This document shows positions 38,179 to 46,691 of a stretch of DNA of 46,691 bases, in pieces. The notes beneath the pieces were generated by a model. The model saw only the letters and a list, made by a program, of their open reading frames with translations. It searched no databases and was not told the origin of the DNA. Position numbers and translations under genes: made by a program. Each line of letters opens with the position of its first letter. Positions within the stretch are counted from its first letter, which is position 1. The DNA comes from Candidatus Poseidoniaceae archaeon (lineage in GTDB: Archaea > Thermoplasmatota > Poseidoniia > Poseidoniales > Poseidoniaceae), in NCBI GenBank assembly GCA_938084455.1, contig CALKDX010000024.1, positions 1 through 46,691 of the forward strand, given 5' to 3'.

Positions 38179-39942
38179 ATGGTGGACGCTTGGGCCGATG
38201 TCGAAACTGCCATCGAATCTGCTGGTGCGCAACGGCAACAACGGCTTGACCGCCTGACAAGTATGTCAGCATTGGCTTTGCTGACAGGAGCGCTGTGGCT
38301 CATGTGGCCAAGCCTCGATGCTGCCATCCGAGGCGAAGCAGGCTTGCTCAACGGTTTGGGATTCCCATTGATGGTGATCGTTTGGGGGCTCATCATCCAA
38401 GATCTAGCCGTGGATGATCCACGCGCCCGGACTCGAGTCGGCTCAGCCGCAAGCCTTGCGTGGCCAGTGCTGTTGGTTACAGCAAGCCAATCGCTTGACT
38501 TGAGTGAACCGAGCATGGTTGTGGGATGCGTGTTGCTATCACTCGTTGCCTTTTCATGTATGGGCGCTTCGAAATCAGTCCTCCAAGGTGGACTTGACGT
38601 TTTGCGGTGGCGGGCAATCATGACTGGGCTTGGAACCATCATTGCCGTCTCCCTATTCGCAGGTAGCACGCCTGAATCGATGTCGTATGAGTGGCTGGCA
38701 TGCATATTGGCGCTGACCTTTAGCAGCGCTATGACGGCTTACATTTGGTTTATCGGGGACGATCAACGACAGGTTAGGAAAGCATTCAGCAAAAGACTCG
38801 ATGACATGGAAGTGCGATTGCTTCAACTCAAAGCGAGTGGAGCAGCAGTCGATCAGGCCTCCAGTTTGATCATGACGGCAAGGGAGGAAGGCCACAGCGA
38901 CCCACAGCACGGCATGAATTTGCTCAACGAAGCAGAAGACAACATCGAACGTTCCCTTTCTCTCTCCGGCGATGTAGAGGCCATTCGGGAAGATGCACGT
39001 TCAAGCATGGAGAAGGCCGAGGCCATCGCCCCAACTGCAAAGCGACCACGAAAATCCTTTGACATGGGCGAGCGAGAAGTCAAGTTAGGCTCTCTTCGCG
39101 AAGGTGAACTCTTGTTCCGACAAAGCAAAAAATACGCCAACGAAATCATTGAATGGTGGGCTGTTGCAGAAAAAGCAATCGCTGAGGCAGGAAGACAATT
39201 GCAAGGCAAAGATGGTGAAAGCCTTGCACACCTCAAGGAAATGCTGATGGATGCGAAAAAGAAACTCGCTTCTGAAGCCCCGAAAAAAGCCTATGAATTT
39301 GCTGTCGTCATCCCTGCTCAATTGGCAGCAGATGACGATGCACTTGCCAAAGCTGCAGCATCGCTTAAGGAAGCACATCGCCAACTCAAACAAACCGATG
39401 GACTGAACACAGAAGCGATGATTGAACGACTGCATCAGGCCGAAAGTGCGCTTGAAGCGGGCAACGCTGGACAGGCAATCGGATTAGCCGATGGGGTTGT
39501 GCGTTCGATCCTCCATGAGCGTGAATCGATGGACACCTTACAAAGAGCCCTCCGTCAACGCAAGAAACTCGTTGCTCAATACCAAGCACGTGATGATGCG
39601 AACGCTTGGGAACAACGTATGCTGGACATCGAAAAGGCTGCTGACGAGCGACGGTGGAGTGAAGGTGCTGAACTGCTCGCTTCAATGAATCAGGACCTCG
39701 ATATGGAAGGAAAAGCAAGCGAGGAAGCATTGGAACTTCACGATTTCGTCATGGACGAATGGCGAGTCCTGCGCAATCAGTGTGAAGCGAGTGGAATCAA
39801 GGTGAACGATGAAGATCGACGGGCCACTGAGGAGGCAATTGCACGAGCCACTGAGGCCTTAGGTGTCAGCAGAATCGAAGATTGTTTGACACAGTTAGGG
39901 GCTGCAGACGCCTCTATGGAACGCTTGAAGCGACGAATTTGA
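38179..39942 (+). CDS. Membrane-anchored helical/coiled-coil protein of unknown function
   Basis: 587 aa: N-terminal TM helices, long charged alpha-helical C-terminus. Confidence 0.6.
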   Translation: MVDAWADVETAIESAGAQRQQRLDRLTSMSALALLTGALWLMWPSLDAAIRGEAGLLNGLGFPLMVIVWGLIIQDLAVDDPRARTRVGSAASLAWPVLLVTASQSLDLSEPSMVVGCVLLSLVAFSCMGASKSVLQGGLDVLRWRAIMTGLGTIIAVSLFAGSTPESMSYEWLACILALTFSSAMTAYIWFIGDDQRQVRKAFSKRLDDMEVRLLQLKASGAAVDQASSLIMTAREEGHSDPQHGMNLLNEAEDNIERSLSLSGDVEAIREDARSSMEKAEAIAPTAKRPRKSFDMGEREVKLGSLREGELLFRQSKKYANEIIEWWAVAEKAIAEAGRQLQGKDGESLAHLKEMLMDAKKKLASEAPKKAYEFAVVIPAQLAADDDALAKAAASLKEAHRQLKQTDGLNTEAMIERLHQAESALEAGNAGQAIGLADGVVRSILHERESMDTLQRALRQRKKLVAQYQARDDANAWEQRMLDIEKAADERRWSEGAELLASMNQDLDMEGKASEEALELHDFVMDEWRVLRNQCEASGIKVNDEDRRATEEAIARATEALGVSRIEDCLTQLGAADASMERLKRRI

Positions 39943-39947
39943 GGGCT

Positions 39948-42518
39948 TCAAAGGTCAATCAAGCCTTTCGACTGGATGGATTTCAGGTCTATTCCACCTG
40001 GGAACCCAAGGTCGACTGGCATGCCACCCAATGTCACAATGATGCCGCTCAGGTGAAGGTACAAGCAAGGAGGGAGATTTTCCTGGTCGACTTTAGCCAA
40101 CATCTTCCAACCATTGGTGCCTTTTTTGGAGGCAATGGTCAGTTCGTTGGCAGGTCCATGCGCAATCCAGGCATTGGCCGACCAGGCATGCTGCCGTTGA
40201 GATTTCTTCTTGAACGAAGGCGGGGGCGACACCACATGCTTACGGGGCCAAACGGCATCGATGTTCAGTCCTGATTCAGTTGCCCATTCCATACCAGTCA
40301 GCTCACTTGGTGCAGGGGAGGTCAGTCCTGAGCGGGCCAAATAGCCAACAAGGGCGCGAAGATGTGGGTGTCGGCCATGCTGTTCAGCAAGGCGTTCCGC
40401 CATCGCCACGGCGGTGTTAATCCGGCCCGCATCTAGGTGCAATAAACAACGCACTACATCCCCGTGAACCCAAGTTTCAATCCCGTTTTTCTTGATGAAT
40501 CGCTCGAGCAGATCAAGAGCATCTTCACTGTCTTGAGAAAGTCTCATTCTGGCTACATCTCCCAAGAGGAAAAGTCGCCCTGCTGGTGAGTCGATGTATT
40601 TCAAATCAGTTCGACTGCTGTTGCTCTCAAACCGATGGATCAAGTCGATGTTACGTCGCATGATGCTGTCCATCGACAATAGAGGTTTGTAGCGTTCGTT
40701 CAACGACCTCGATTTTGGACCAAAGACGCTTGCAACCCACTGAAGTCGAGCGGATTCAATGTCATCTTCGGGAAGCATTTTCAATCGAGGTTTGGCTTCA
40801 GGAAGGTCCCGTTGAGCAAGGCTTGCTGCCGAGAGCATAAGCCGGGCGAGTGCTGCTTCCTTACCACCTCGTAGAGCAAGCAACGATACCGCTTCTTCTT
40901 CAGCTTCATTCCATCGACCAAAACCGGCATAGAGGGTCATAACAGCCTTGGTTTTCCGCCCAAGCGCCAACCCATCAAGCGCATCGCCATGCCCCTTGAG
41001 AACATCATCAAGTTGACGAAGCGCTCTCACCCAATCATCGGCAGCCACCAATGAGGTGAGGGATTGTTTCTTGAGGTAAATGACATCTTCCATTTCCGAA
41101 AATTTCGCACGGTTGTCTGCAACAGCAGCATCGAACGTGATGTCTTCAAGTTTTGATCCAACCCTCAACGACTTTGTCCAGATTGTAAGGAAGGCAATTT
41201 GCCCACCAGATGCCAGCATCCACGTCAATTCTTCGAGGGCATCCTTGGTCAAAATGGAACAAACGGTCGAATCCCAAGTGCCACATTGTGAGCCTTGTGG
41301 GAGGAAACTAGAATCCCAAAAAGTGATCATACCAAGGGCAAGCAAAAGCATCGATTGGCCAGCAAAACCTGTGAAACAGAAGTTCAACACTTTCGCTTGT
41401 TGAGAGGTTTCGGCCCGCAGCAAGCGACTGTCTGCTAACTTAATTCCGCCTGCCCCAGAAACATCTTGGACATCCAAAAACAGGATTCGAGCCACTTCGT
41501 AGACGAAAAGGAAACCGATGATGGCTACGTTAAGCAACAAAAACAGCAGAACCATCGATACAATGGGCACTCGAATACCCTCGACTGGGATAAACGAAAA
41601 GAGTTCGATCAAAGCGAACCCTAGGATGCCACCTTCCTCCATGAATGTGGTTTGTTGACGGTATTCCGGCAGTTCGAGCACTCTGTCAGAATGCAACAAA
41701 AGGTTTGGATCGACAAGAAGAACAACCAGAGAAATGAGTGTGTTGAGCGCCACGAAGGGCATGACGACGAGATTGAAATTAACGATTTGAGCCACTGCCT
41801 GTTGCTTAGCATTGGGAACGTGATTGTGAAACGGAGAAGGTTCTCCACCTGCAATTTTCATTGAGGATTGACGTAGCGCCCGCCAAGAGGACCCAAGGAT
41901 CCGCCCATAGGCGAGGACGGAAGGAGAAAACATGGCGAAGGCTGCGATGCTGAAGCGGCGGTTATCTGGCACTTCTGCAATCCCGAGCATGAAGTAAAGG
42001 GTGGCGACCAGTGCCGCCCAAACGAGAAGCAAAAGGACGTAACTGTACCTGCGCCAAACGCTTGAATCTTGAAGGGAAGCACGGTCTTGTCCAATGGGTT
42101 TGATCACTTGTGCGCCCAACGATGAACCGCTTGAGACAAATGCTGGTAAGGCGATGAACATCAAACCAATCGCAACAGACGGTGCATGGTACCCTTCAGA
42201 AAAGCCATACTGGGTCATTAAAAATTCGAAGAGAAGAATCAACACTCCAACCAAGGCAAACAGATAGGTGGTCACACCAAAACGCATGCCTGGTGATTGA
42301 AGCAATGTTCTTGCTTCATCGACACTGCGGGTAACTTGGTGCACTTCATACCGCAGTTCACCAGTTTCAAAGGCCACCTGTAGGCCTTGTAATTGACGAG
42401 GAACAACCTTTGTCCAAAAGAACCACGCCGTTCCCGCAGCTAACAGCATAGGCACCACGGCGGCAAGGGAGAATCCCTCAACAATCGGTGGTGCTGTCAT
42501 AACGATCTCTCCAGTCAA
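39948..42518 (-). CDS. Large multi-pass membrane protein with C-terminal TPR-like helical region
   Basis: 856 aa: multiple TM segments, then helical-repeat-like soluble region (RQLDDVLKGHGDALDGLALGRKTKAVMTLYAGFGRWNEAEEEAVSLLALRGG...). ATGA overlap with thrS. Confidence 0.6.
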   Translation of the reverse strand: MTGEIVMTAPPIVEGFSLAAVVPMLLAAGTAWFFWTKVVPRQLQGLQVAFETGELRYEVHQVTRSVDEARTLLQSPGMRFGVTTYLFALVGVLILLFEFLMTQYGFSEGYHAPSVAIGLMFIALPAFVSSGSSLGAQVIKPIGQDRASLQDSSVWRRYSYVLLLLVWAALVATLYFMLGIAEVPDNRRFSIAAFAMFSPSVLAYGRILGSSWRALRQSSMKIAGGEPSPFHNHVPNAKQQAVAQIVNFNLVVMPFVALNTLISLVVLLVDPNLLLHSDRVLELPEYRQQTTFMEEGGILGFALIELFSFIPVEGIRVPIVSMVLLFLLLNVAIIGFLFVYEVARILFLDVQDVSGAGGIKLADSRLLRAETSQQAKVLNFCFTGFAGQSMLLLALGMITFWDSSFLPQGSQCGTWDSTVCSILTKDALEELTWMLASGGQIAFLTIWTKSLRVGSKLEDITFDAAVADNRAKFSEMEDVIYLKKQSLTSLVAADDWVRALRQLDDVLKGHGDALDGLALGRKTKAVMTLYAGFGRWNEAEEEAVSLLALRGGKEAALARLMLSAASLAQRDLPEAKPRLKMLPEDDIESARLQWVASVFGPKSRSLNERYKPLLSMDSIMRRNIDLIHRFESNSSRTDLKYIDSPAGRLFLLGDVARMRLSQDSEDALDLLERFIKKNGIETWVHGDVVRCLLHLDAGRINTAVAMAERLAEQHGRHPHLRALVGYLARSGLTSPAPSELTGMEWATESGLNIDAVWPRKHVVSPPPSFKKKSQRQHAWSANAWIAHGPANELTIASKKGTNGWKMLAKVDQENLPPCLYLHLSGIIVTLGGMPVDLGFPGGIDLKSIQSKGLIDL

Positions 42519-44542
42519 TCTTCTTCTTCCACCACGACAATGGACGGTTGGGCTACTTTCGCCTCGATTTCATTCAACAATGCAGTCACAAATTCGTCAA
42601 GTGCCATACCGCTGATTTGGTCACCGTTTCGAGCACGTAGACTGACGGTTCGGCCCTCGGCTTCACCATCACCGACAATCACCATGTATGCAGGTTGGAG
42701 TTTGCGATGGTTGCGGATTTTCTTTCCAACGGTGTCATCGCCATCATCAACTTGAACTCGAATTTCGTGTTCCCTCAGGGCTGTTGCAACTTCTTGGGCG
42801 TAGGCCTTGTGCTTCTCCGAAATCGTGATGATGTGCACCTGTGTTGGGGTGAGCCAGGTTGGGAATTTTCCTGCAAAATGCTCGATTAGCACGCCACAGA
42901 ATCGCTCCATTGAACCGAAGGGGGCCCGATGAATCATTACTGGGCGGTGAATTTCTCCATCGCTGCCTTTGTATTCCAAACCGAAACGTTCTGGGAGGTT
43001 GTAGTCCACTTGGACGGTTCCAAGTTGCCACTCACGTCCAATCACATCCTTGACCACGAAGTCAATTTTTGGGCCATAAAAGGCTGCTTCGCCCTCTTCT
43101 TCGGACCAATGAACGCCAAGAGATTGTGCGGCTGCTCGGCAGGCTTCCTCAGCCTTATCCCAACGCTCGGATTCTCCGACATACTTGTCTGAATCTGAAT
43201 CTCGTAGGCCAACACGAACCCGATAATCCGTCATGCCGAGCTTCTCGAAGATGATCTGAACCAATTCGATGCATCCGAGCACTTCTTGGGCAATTTGGTC
43301 TTCTGTCACAAACAGATGTGCATCGTCTTGAGTGAAACCTCGAACGCGAGTTAATCCTGAAATCTCCCCGGACTGCTCCCAACGGTAGACGGTCCCAAAT
43401 TCGGCGAGTCTGAGGGGCAAGTCCCTGTAAGAACGTTGCTGAGAGGCGTAAATTTTCACGTGATGCGGGCAATTCATTGGTTTGAGCATGTAACCGTCAA
43501 TATCGCCAGTTTTCATCAGGTTCGACAACTCGCCACAGGTGCAGCCCTCATCGGCCAGTTTTTTCATCAGTTCCCGTTCGACAAGCGGAGGGTATTGAGA
43601 ATCTTGGTAGTAAGGAAAATGCCCAGATGTCCGGTACAAATCCAACTTACCAACATGAGGCGTGAACACCTGTGAATAGCCCTGGCGGCGGAGATGGAAG
43701 GAAATGAAGTCCTGCAGTTCTTGACGGATAATGGCCCCTCTTGGCGTCCACAAGATGAGACCTTGGCCCACCTCTTCATCAATATGGAACAACTGCAAAT
43801 CCTTTCCAAGTTTACGATGGTCCCTCTTTTTGGCTTCTTCGAGGCGCGTCAAAGTGGCTCTGAGAGCTTCCTTTGAAGGTTCAACGATTCCATAGATTCG
43901 CACCAATTGTTCTCGATCTTGGTCGCCTCGCCAGTAGGCAGAAGAAACACTGGTGAGTTTGACATGCATCAAACGGGAGGTGTTTGGAACGTGAGGTCCA
44001 AGGCACAAATCATACCAGTCATCTTGTTTGTAAATGGTGGAGCCTCCCCCGTCTTCGATCTTGTCGTTGATGATTTCCAACTTGTAGGGATTGTCTGCAA
44101 AATGGTCTTGCAGTTCATCATCCGAGAGTTCAACGCGTTCGACCGTGAAGTTCTTTCGAGCCAATTCCTGCATTTTTTTCTGAATTGGTTTCAAATCTGA
44201 TTCAGTAATGGCCTCCATTGCAAAATCGTAGTAGAAACCTCGGTCAATTGCAGGGCCAATCGTTGGTTTGGCATCCGGATAGATGGCCATCACTGCTTGG
44301 GCTAAGAGATGTGCTGCGCTGTGCCTAAGGATGTGAATCCCTGCATCCGATTCAGAAAGGATTCCTTCTACGGAGCAATCTTGGTCAAGCGCAGACGACA
44401 TGTCGCGTTCCACGCCATCGACAACCGCTGCTAAGCAGCCATGCTTCCGACCAAGCGCATCTGTGATGACTTCTGCACAGGTGATTCCTGATGCATACTC
44501 ATTGACCGTTCCATCTGGCAAAGTGACGTTGATGAGTGCCAT
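42515..44542 (-). CDS. thrS: Threonyl-tRNA synthetase, bacterial-type (TGS + editing + catalytic + anticodon-binding)
   Basis: N-terminal TGS MALINVTLPDGTVNEY; editing HILRHSAAHLLAQAV...GPAIDRGFYYDF...LCLGPHVPNTSRL; catalytic KPMNCPHHVKIY, RVRGFTQDDAHLF, MIHRAPFGSMERF. Confidence 0.97.
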   Translation of the reverse strand: MALINVTLPDGTVNEYASGITCAEVITDALGRKHGCLAAVVDGVERDMSSALDQDCSVEGILSESDAGIHILRHSAAHLLAQAVMAIYPDAKPTIGPAIDRGFYYDFAMEAITESDLKPIQKKMQELARKNFTVERVELSDDELQDHFADNPYKLEIINDKIEDGGGSTIYKQDDWYDLCLGPHVPNTSRLMHVKLTSVSSAYWRGDQDREQLVRIYGIVEPSKEALRATLTRLEEAKKRDHRKLGKDLQLFHIDEEVGQGLILWTPRGAIIRQELQDFISFHLRRQGYSQVFTPHVGKLDLYRTSGHFPYYQDSQYPPLVERELMKKLADEGCTCGELSNLMKTGDIDGYMLKPMNCPHHVKIYASQQRSYRDLPLRLAEFGTVYRWEQSGEISGLTRVRGFTQDDAHLFVTEDQIAQEVLGCIELVQIIFEKLGMTDYRVRVGLRDSDSDKYVGESERWDKAEEACRAAAQSLGVHWSEEEGEAAFYGPKIDFVVKDVIGREWQLGTVQVDYNLPERFGLEYKGSDGEIHRPVMIHRAPFGSMERFCGVLIEHFAGKFPTWLTPTQVHIITISEKHKAYAQEVATALREHEIRVQVDDGDDTVGKKIRNHRKLQPAYMVIVGDGEAEGRTVSLRARNGDQISGMALDEFVTALLNEIEAKVAQPSIVVVEEED

Positions 44543-44556
44543 AGCGATTACTCCTC

Positions 44557-44638
44557 AACCCCTACGGGGTTGCTTCTCCCTCATCAAACCACCACTCTTC
44601 AGGGTGCAAAATGGCCTTTCCTCGCACCATGGGAGAAG
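44557..44638 (-). promoter_or_regulatory. Structured leader upstream of thrS (nested inverted repeats plus SD-proximal hairpin)
   Basis: AACCCC-TAC-GGGGTT (44557-44571); CTTCTCCC (44573-44580) with GGGAGAAG (44631-44638) enclosing GGTGC (44603-44607)/GCACC (44624-44628). GAGGAG lies between the hairpin and the thrS ATG on the minus strand. Confidence 0.5.
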
Positions 44639-44643
44639 AGGCG

Positions 44644-45267
44644 TTACCATGGGAATTTTAGATTCCAATAAATTCCATCAAACAAAATGCATTGAATGCC
44701 GAGCAAAATAGAACCGAGGAGCATAGCGCCACCACCGGGGACATCGTCTTGATATGCTGAATACGCAAGCAGACCCATCATGATGTTCCCAATACAAGCA
44801 AGCAGTAAGACCCCAACAACCAGGATTGCAGTCCAGGTGTAATCGTTGTCAATGTGGTAAATTGTAGCCTCAAGCCAAAGCGAACTCGGAATGACGAGCA
44901 GGGCGAAAGCGAGCAAAAGCCGCCCTCCACCATGGCCGTCGGATGAACCCCAAGGCCAGCGTAAATCGGCGATTACATGAGCGTCCCTTTGATACAGAAT
45001 GATCCACCAATACATCAGGAAACCAAAGGCGGCCAAGAACATGAAAGGCACGATGAATTGGGCCTGAGACCAAGGAATACCTCCCCAGAGGGCGGCTGTG
45101 TCTGAAGCATGTGAAACACCGTAAGCATAGGAGACCAAAACTAAGGTTCCAAAGATGAAAATGAACATTCGTAGCACTTGGCGGGAGACCTTCATGTCTC
45201 TTGGAGGTGGATTTGATTGATAAGGACCTGTATCACTCTTACCATTCCACGTCGAATTCATCACCAA
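44644..45267 (-). CDS. Multi-pass membrane protein of unknown function
   Basis: 207 aa with about 5 hydrophobic segments; possible internal start MKVSRQVLR. Confidence 0.6.
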   Translation of the reverse strand: MVMNSTWNGKSDTGPYQSNPPPRDMKVSRQVLRMFIFIFGTLVLVSYAYGVSHASDTAALWGGIPWSQAQFIVPFMFLAAFGFLMYWWIILYQRDAHVIADLRWPWGSSDGHGGGRLLLAFALLVIPSSLWLEATIYHIDNDYTWTAILVVGVLLLACIGNIMMGLLAYSAYQDDVPGGGAMLLGSILLGIQCILFDGIYWNLKFPW

Positions 45268-45553
45268 TTGTGCTTACGACATCCTTCGAGACCAGCGTTT
45301 TTACCTCGTTCGCCTCTTCTTCTGGTTTGGCTTGATTTGTTGGGTTGGCCACTACAAATTCTTGCCGATCTTCCACGGCTTCGAATTTTTGATTGTAGAG
45401 GATTGGTTGTGCAGGTTCTGGGGGTTGTGGCTCAACTGATGGGGCATTTTCTTCTGGTGCCGGTTGAAGGTTCGCCTCTCCAACTTTCAATTCGGAAAAC
45501 CCCTTTTTCAAGGCCTCTTCCAGCGTCGGCGCTCGCTTCGGTGTCTTGCTCAT
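45239..45553 (-). CDS. Small acidic, Pro/Glu-rich hydrophilic protein
   Basis: Start MSKTPKRAPTLEEALKKGF at 45553; low-complexity PAPEENAPSVEPQPPEPAQP; overlaps the next gene's start by 29 bp. Confidence 0.5.
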   Translation of the reverse strand: MSKTPKRAPTLEEALKKGFSELKVGEANLQPAPEENAPSVEPQPPEPAQPILYNQKFEAVEDRQEFVVANPTNQAKPEEEANEVKTLVSKDVVSTIGDEFDVEW

Positions 45554-45604
45554 GGTGGGGACAAGTCCGGCTGAGCACATCAATGCTGGGGTATTAGGCC
45601 TCAT

Positions 45605-46339
45605 TCATTCCTCTTCTTCGCCTTCAAAGGTAACTTCGGGAAGGAAGGAAAGAATGGTTCCGAGAATACCCGCAACCAAGACATACTCCCAAGCAGCACC
45701 GGTGTTGATGGCTGGCTCCAAAGCCTCTGTGCAGAACTCAAGCATGTTTGAAGCTGAAGCATTGTAAGCGTCCCAATCAAAATCATCGCCCCAGACACCA
45801 ATCTGGGTTGTGATCATTTTGTAAAGCCCGACTGCGGCGCTAACTGCAGCCCCTAGCCTTAACCAAAGAATTCGTTTGAATGTTGGAGAGGTCCACCAAA
45901 TACGCATCGAAACAAGCGTCACAAGCAAACACCAATACACGCCGTTGTAGAAAATATCCATAGCATAATGCCCGTGCATTGGACCGTCGGTATCCCAAGG
46001 GACAGTTCCAATCCGGATGCATGAAAACGCGCCGATGAGGCCTGGAAAAACCGCCAAATGGTTCAATCCATGCCACAAAGAGCCGTGCTCACCATCGTTG
46101 ATGCGTTGAGTGTTCATGGAATGTAATTCCATGACAATCCAGAACACGAGAAATCCGCTCACAAAGGTTCCAGCGGTGAAAATTGTGTCTCCAGGTTGAT
46201 ACAAATCAAAATCCGAAATGTATGGGAGCCATGCACGACATCCATTCATCAACCATGTCCCATAGCCAAGTAAAATCCAGGTTGTCGTGGAAATGACCAT
46301 CGTCAAAATAGCCGTTTTTCGTCGCTGGAGATGGTCCAT
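45605..46339 (-). CDS. Multi-pass membrane protein, weakly Frag1/DRAM/Sfk1-like
   Basis: 244 aa, about 6 TM; WLPYISDFDLYQPGDTIFTAGTFVSGFLVFWIVMELH...HGHYAMDIFYNGVYWCLL resembles the Frag1/DRAM layout. Confidence 0.5.
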   Translation of the reverse strand: MDHLQRRKTAILTMVISTTTWILLGYGTWLMNGCRAWLPYISDFDLYQPGDTIFTAGTFVSGFLVFWIVMELHSMNTQRINDGEHGSLWHGLNHLAVFPGLIGAFSCIRIGTVPWDTDGPMHGHYAMDIFYNGVYWCLLVTLVSMRIWWTSPTFKRILWLRLGAAVSAAVGLYKMITTQIGVWGDDFDWDAYNASASNMLEFCTEALEPAINTGAAWEYVLVAGILGTILSFLPEVTFEGEEEE

Positions 46340-46427
46340 GCGCTTCGGGCATCAAAGGTGTTCTTGAGAACATCGTTGGACAACCATTCGCACAGGCATT
46401 CTTGAAGGAGAACACTCACGACTCACC

Positions 46428-46691
46428 ATGCGCATCGGGGTGGTTGTCAATCCTGACGCCGGACTCGGCGGGAAATTGGGATTCAAAGGAAGCGACGGGC
46501 GTGCTTTAGAAGCACGGGCAGCGGGGGCTGAAGACCGAGCAGGACCCCGTATGACTCATGCACTCAATGCCTTTTCCACCTTGTTGCAAGGCTCGCTCAA
46601 TCGAACCGAGTCAAACATCACGCTCGTGGGCTGGGAAGGCCGTATGGGTGGCACTTGGGTGGGCGACCAAAACGACAAACTCTCTTTCGAA
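46428..46691 (+). CDS. ATP-NAD kinase family protein (N-terminal part, truncated by window end)
   Basis: Hand translation MRIGVVVNPDAGLGGKLGFKGSDGRALEARAAGAEDRAGPRMTHALNAF...; the NPxAGxGGxxGxKGxD motif is typical of the ATP-NAD/AcoX kinase family. Open to the window end. Confidence 0.75.
   Translation, partial: MRIGVVVNPDAGLGGKLGFKGSDGRALEARAAGAEDRAGPRMTHALNAFSTLLQGSLNRTESNITLVGWEGRMGGTWVGDQNDKLSFE

Noticed and set aside
1-46691. CRISPR arrays, transposons, integrases, toxin-antitoxin or canonical phage-defence systems
   Set aside because: No regularly spaced repeats, terminal inverted repeats, transposase/integrase motifs or recognisable defence genes were seen.

Overview
This window looks like a fragment of a marine planktonic archaeal chromosome, most consistent with marine group II Euryarchaeota (Ca. 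Poseidoniales). That placement is inference from gene content: Orc1/Cdc6, CDC48, an archaeal-type PPAT/DUF359 protein, PyrB/PyrI, a TtuA/NcsA-like tRNA thiolase, photolyases and a bacterial-type ThrRS. It is densely coding, and I found no CRISPR array, transposase, integrase or rRNA. The left edge appears to cut into the 3' part of an archaeal RNase P RNA gene that carries a textbook kink-turn. The right edge truncates an ATP-NAD kinase-like CDS. The items I would examine first are: (1) a tight three-gene operon (31470-35252) encoding a small Roadblock/LC7-like protein, a 1056-aa protein with a Roadblock-like domain plus a long coiled coil, and a small membrane protein; (2) the 340-bp divergent intergenic region upstream of it (35253-35592), which holds a run of perfect inverted repeats, two of them mutually exclusive, and a recurring TTGGAAA motif; (3) a UbiB kinase / FAD oxidoreductase / FeS-BCP photolyase operon inside a wider photoprotection neighbourhood; (4) a PPAT + GTP-dependent dephospho-CoA kinase fusion; (5) a bacterial-type thrS behind a structured leader and overlapping a large membrane-protein gene; (6) a candidate replication origin beside orc1/cdc6. 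All family calls come from reading translated motifs by eye. No database search was run.
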